This document shows, piece after piece, positions 61,438 to 64,000 of a stretch of DNA of 64,000 nucleotides. Position numbers and translations under genes: made by a program. The notes under the pieces are model-generated. The model worked only from the letters and a program-made list of their open reading frames with translations, searched no databases and was not told the origin of the DNA. The stretch covers positions 3,167,880 through 3,231,879 of the forward strand of contig NZ_AP028155.1 in assembly GCF_033096445.1 (NCBI RefSeq), written 5' to 3'. The stretch is from Butyricimonas faecihominis (GTDB lineage: Bacteria; Bacteroidota; Bacteroidia; Bacteroidales; Marinifilaceae). The stretch's first letter is position 1. Each line of letters starts with the position of its first letter.

Positions 61438-61454
61438 TTGGACTATCATTTGCT
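61438..61454 (+). promoter_or_regulatory. Sigma-54 promoter of rteC
   Basis: TTGG-10 nt-GC with TTGGACTATCATTTGCT: the invariant GG and GC are exactly 10 nt apart, as the -24/-12 elements require. It is about 57 nt before the rteC start. Confidence 0.65.
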
Positions 61455-61510
61455 CCTATGGATGTATGTGCGCACATTTCATCCGAGTAAAAACAAAAAA
61501 TTAGGAACAA

Positions 61511-62146
61511 ATGGAACATCTCACCTTGACGGAAACCGAGTTTTTCCGTCTGATAAGCAATCCCGACAGCCGCACCGGGTTACGCACGGCCTACGATGAG
61601 TTTACACAAAGGGTCATCCAACTCTGTCTCATCCCGCCCGAAAGCGGACATCCGGTACACGCCCTGAGCTATGCGGAAACGGAGCTGCAATACCATGAGG
61701 CCCTGCAAGGCAGGAGCCATGAGAGCGAACTGAATCTGCATGTACACAAGGCCCTTGCCTTTGTGCGCAAGATGCTACGGTTCCTTGCCCGGGAATACCA
61801 TCCGTTGCCGCCCTCCCACATGTTTACCGGCGAGAAAACCGGCGCCCCTCCTTCTGATGCCCCTCCGATATGTTGGACAGGCAGCATATCCGACCTAGTG
61901 GAATTATTGTACGGGCTCGACACCCTGAAATGTATCAACGGCGGAGAAACCGGTATCCAGGAACTGATGGTCCATTTCTCCCGATTCTTCGGCATGGAGT
62001 TGAAGCCCAGTCAGTGCTACAACGCCTATGTGGATATCCGTCGTCGGAAAAATGACAGCCGTACCTATTTCTTCGACCGGGCTTCCGAAAAGCTGAACGA
62101 GCGAATCGTGAAAGACGATGAGCGGGAACGGGCACGCAAGAGATGA
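61511..62146 (+). CDS. rteC: RteC-like excision regulator
   Basis: A 211-residue RteC-family protein. The conserved C-terminal block WTGSISDLVELLYGLDTLKCINGGETGIQELMVHFSRFFGMELKPSQCYNAYVDIRRRKNDSRTYFFDRASEKLNERI (~118-202) is that of RteC, a winged-helix-containing DNA-binding protein that activates xis gene expression in CTnDOT. The length is close to the reference of about 217 residues. It has its own sigma-54 promoter and a terminator. It should link RteA/RteB signalling to excision through the Xis-like genes at 28.5-29.2 kb. Confidence 0.92.
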   Translation: MEHLTLTETEFFRLISNPDSRTGLRTAYDEFTQRVIQLCLIPPESGHPVHALSYAETELQYHEALQGRSHESELNLHVHKALAFVRKMLRFLAREYHPLPPSHMFTGEKTGAPPSDAPPICWTGSISDLVELLYGLDTLKCINGGETGIQELMVHFSRFFGMELKPSQCYNAYVDIRRRKNDSRTYFFDRASEKLNERIVKDDERERARKR

Positions 62147-62169
62147 AAGTTTTTCTGTCTGATTCATGA

Positions 62170-62218
62170 CCGGGAACAAGGTGTATGGGTAGAAGCCCCT
62201 TGCTCCCGGTTTCTTTTT
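62170..62218 (+). terminator. Rho-independent terminator after rteC
   Basis: Stem CCGGGAACAAGG / CCTTGCTCCCGG (one A-C mismatch) with a 16-nt loop and a TTTCTTTTT run. Confidence 0.82.
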
Positions 62219-62260
62219 CCTGTTCTAGCAATGACAATTTGCAAGAAAATGCTCCAAAAT

Positions 62261-62291
62261 TTCGTATCTGTCGGTCAAATGATTATTTTTG
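62261..62291 (+). promoter_or_regulatory. Bacteroidetes-type promoter of the AlbA-like gene
   Basis: TTCG at 62261-62264, 19 nt, then TATTTTTG at 62284-62291 (consensus TTTG-N19-TAnnTTTG, one mismatch). It lies just upstream of the ATG at 62310, so the leader is very short. Confidence 0.65.
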
Positions 62292-62309
62292 CCCTCCAAA
62301 CGATTACGC

Positions 62310-63773
62310 ATGAATATAACCAATATAGACGACATACGCAAACTGGCCTCCGGCGATGAAGGGGGACGGACAGAATACAAGCTGATCACCGGGCAGTTGG
62401 AGCGCGGCATGGAGACACTGTGCGCCTTCCTCAACGGCGAGGGCGGTACGGTACTGTTCGGCGTGGCTGACAACGGGAAAATCACCGGTCAGGAAGTGAG
62501 CGACAAGACGAAACGGGAAATTGCGGAAGCCATCCGCCTATTCGAGCCGTTTGCCACGATAACGGTCTCATACGCAAACATTCCCGACACGGACAAACAG
62601 GTCATTGCCTTATATGCTGAGGAACAACGCTATATGCGTCCGTTCACATATAAAGGCAGGGCTTACCAGCGGATAGAAAGCGTGACGTCTGTCATGCCGC
62701 AGGACAAGTACAACCACCTGCTGATGCAAAGGGGCGGCAAATACAGTTGGGAGGCAATCCCCAACCCCGACCTGCAAATCAGCGACCTCGACGAGAATGT
62801 CATCATCGGTGCGGTACGCGCCGGAATCAACTGCGGACGCCTGCCGGAAACCACCATTCGCGAAGAAATACCCGCCATCCTTGAAAAATTCGACCTGTTG
62901 CATGACGGGAAGCTGAACAATGCCGCCGCCGTACTGTTCGGGCGCAATCTGTACGACTATCCCCAATGCCTGTTGCGAATGGCAAGGTTCAGAGGCACAA
63001 GCAAAGAGGAATTCATAGACAACCAAAGACAGCAAGGGAACATCTACGCGCTATTGGACGCTGCCATGTCGTTTTTTTTCAAGCACCTGTCCTTGTCGGG
63101 TAAAATAGAGGGGCTGTACCGTGAAGAAAAGCTGAGCATACCTTACAAGGCATTGAGGGAATGTTGCATCAACGCCTTTTGTCACAGAGCCTACCACCGT
63201 CCGGGCGGTTCGGTGGGCATCGCCATTTATGACGACCGCGTGGAAATAGAGAGCAGCGGCGCGTTCCCTCCCGACATGACCCTTGAAAAACTGCTTGGCG
63301 GACACAGTTCAGAGCCGCCCAACCTCATCATAGCCAACGTGCTTTACAAAAGCGAGTTGCTGGAAAGCTGGGGTCGCGGCATCAGCCTGATGATAGACGA
63401 GTGCCGCCGTGCCGGCATACCCGACCCGGAATTCCACACGGACGGGAGTTCCGTATGGGTGGTATTCCGCTATGAGATGGAAACGGCTGGACAAGCATCC
63501 GACAAGCATCCGACAAGTACCCGACAAGCACCCGACAAGTACCCGACAAGCATCGTCCGGCTCATTGAACTGATAGGGGAACACACTTGCTCGCTGAAAG
63601 AAATGATGGGAATGATGGAACTGAAGGACAGGGAGAATTTCTTGGGCAATTACCTTAACCCGTCTATGGAAGCCGGATTGGTGGAACCGCTCTATCCTGA
63701 CCAGCCGAAACATCCCAAGCAGAAATACAGGCTCACCGAACAAGGAAAGGCTTTGCTGGAAAGGGGTGAGTAA
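62310..63773 (+). CDS. AlbA_2/Schlafen-like ATP-binding regulator with a frame-shifting repeat
   Basis: 487 residues from ATG at 62310. N-terminal AlbA_2 domain (GGRTEYKLITGQLERGMETLCAFLNGEGGTVLFGVADNGKITG, ~15-58). C-terminal GHKL-like ATPase region (ALRECCINAFCHRAYHRPGGSVGIAIYDDRVEIESSGAFP, ~286-325; SWGRGISLMIDECRRAG). Winged-helix end (TCSLKEMMGMMELKDRENFLGNYLNPSMEAGLVEPLYP). Between them an 11-bp tandem repeat (63491-63555) encodes the pattern DKxPTSTRQA. Such proteins are putative regulators or defence components. The promoter is at 62261. The next gene starts 1 nt after the stop. Confidence 0.88.
   Translation: MNITNIDDIRKLASGDEGGRTEYKLITGQLERGMETLCAFLNGEGGTVLFGVADNGKITGQEVSDKTKREIAEAIRLFEPFATITVSYANIPDTDKQVIALYAEEQRYMRPFTYKGRAYQRIESVTSVMPQDKYNHLLMQRGGKYSWEAIPNPDLQISDLDENVIIGAVRAGINCGRLPETTIREEIPAILEKFDLLHDGKLNNAAAVLFGRNLYDYPQCLLRMARFRGTSKEEFIDNQRQQGNIYALLDAAMSFFFKHLSLSGKIEGLYREEKLSIPYKALRECCINAFCHRAYHRPGGSVGIAIYDDRVEIESSGAFPPDMTLEKLLGGHSSEPPNLIIANVLYKSELLESWGRGISLMIDECRRAGIPDPEFHTDGSSVWVVFRYEMETAGQASDKHPTSTRQAPDKYPTSIVRLIELIGEHTCSLKEMMGMMELKDRENFLGNYLNPSMEAGLVEPLYPDQPKHPKQKYRLTEQGKALLERGE
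63491..63555 (+). repeat. 11-bp tandem repeat inside the AlbA-like gene
   Basis: Five full units and one partial unit of ACAAGcAcCCG type: ACAAGCATCCG twice, then ACAAGTACCCG, ACAAGCACCCG, ACAAGTACCCG and ACAAGCATCG. Because 11 is not a multiple of 3, loss or gain of one unit shifts the frame. Confidence 0.9.
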
Positions 63774-63774
63774 C

Positions 63775-64000
63775 ATGGTGAAGAAGAAAAGGAAACACGG
63801 CGGACACTACTGCAAGGTATGCGGCTGCCACAAGTCCAACGAGAGCTTCTCGGGCAGAGGACACGCGCTGCACATCTGCAAGGAATGCCAGTCGCTTCCA
63901 AAGGACGAACAGGCGGACATGATGCGCTGCAACGAGGTGGAACGCGCCGCGTTCCGCTTCCCCATGAGGCGGCAGGACTGGGAACTGCTGGAAAAATATG
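63775..64000 (+). CDS. Small zinc-ribbon-like ICE protein (partial, runs off right edge)
   Basis: ATG at 63775 opens a frame to the window end (75 codons, no stop). A basic start MVKKKRKHGG is followed by two CxxC pairs (YCKVCGCHK and HICKECQS), suggesting a zinc ribbon, then a helical segment (RFPMRRQDWELLEKY). It begins 1 nt after the AlbA-like stop, so the genes are coupled. The family is not recognised by name. Confidence 0.7.
   Translation, partial: MVKKKRKHGGHYCKVCGCHKSNESFSGRGHALHICKECQSLPKDEQADMMRCNEVERAAFRFPMRRQDWELLEKY

Overview
The window is Bacteroidales DNA. The left 10 kb is chromosomal. It is a nutrient-uptake locus of the SusC/SusD type, all on the minus strand, in the order ECF sigma factor, FecR anti-sigma factor, SusC with an N-terminal STN signalling domain, SusD, a DUF4843 lipoprotein, a PKD-like lipoprotein and a leucine-rich-repeat lipoprotein that runs off the left edge. 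This set resembles loci of the Odoribacter/Butyricimonas group. The genus is a guess; the order is well supported (SusCD, TAnnTTTG promoters, RteABC, UpxY).

From about 10.45 kb rightward everything looks mobile. Element 1 (about 10.5-19.2 kb) begins beside a broken tRNA-Thr(CGT)-like sequence. It carries a tyrosine integrase, two unrecognised proteins, a DEAH-box helicase-like protein, a RadC/JAB protein and a small membrane protein. Three of its intergenic regions hold a similar long-armed dyad. Element 2 (about 19.4-25.17 kb, minus strand) is a small replicating element with a gene II/X-type replication initiator, an excisionase-like HTH protein, iteron-like repeats and an integrase of which only the C-terminus remains. 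Element 3 starts at about 25.17 kb inside that integrase gene and runs past the right edge. It is an integrative conjugative element (ICE) of the CTnDOT family: two tandem integrases, Xis-like HTH proteins, DUF3408, DUF4099/DUF3945, topoisomerase III, DUF1896, a 1982-residue methylase-helicase, and the regulators RteA, RteB and RteC. The transfer genes are not in the window.

The ICE carries two notable cargoes. The first (40.96-57.1 kb) looks like a phase-variable surface-polysaccharide module. A tyrosine DNA invertase is followed by two adjacent invertible promoters with different 5-bp crossover cores, then an UpxY-type antiterminator, a Wza-like export lipoprotein, two YjbH-like outer-membrane proteins and a large lipoprotein. 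Both promoters currently point away from the operon (OFF). The second cargo (about 44.98-53.85 kb) is a Gram-positive resistance segment inserted inside that module. It holds an HTH regulator, a GNAT acetyltransferase, two near-identical P-loop kinases flanking a hygromycin-B-phosphotransferase-like gene and a truncated pcp, then erm(B) and the omega-epsilon-zeta partition/toxin module of pSM19035-type plasmids. A 582-bp direct repeat has left two reciprocal hybrids: a methyltransferase with a foreign C-terminus, and a zeta toxin N-terminus fused in frame to the same methyltransferase.

Further right, RteA and RteB lack the usual tet(Q) in front. rteC has a good sigma-54 promoter with a palindromic upstream site, matching RteB control. 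The last complete gene, an AlbA/Schlafen-like ATP-binding protein, contains an 11-bp tandem repeat whose copy number would shift its reading frame. All functions are inferred from reading the sequence; no database search was possible.
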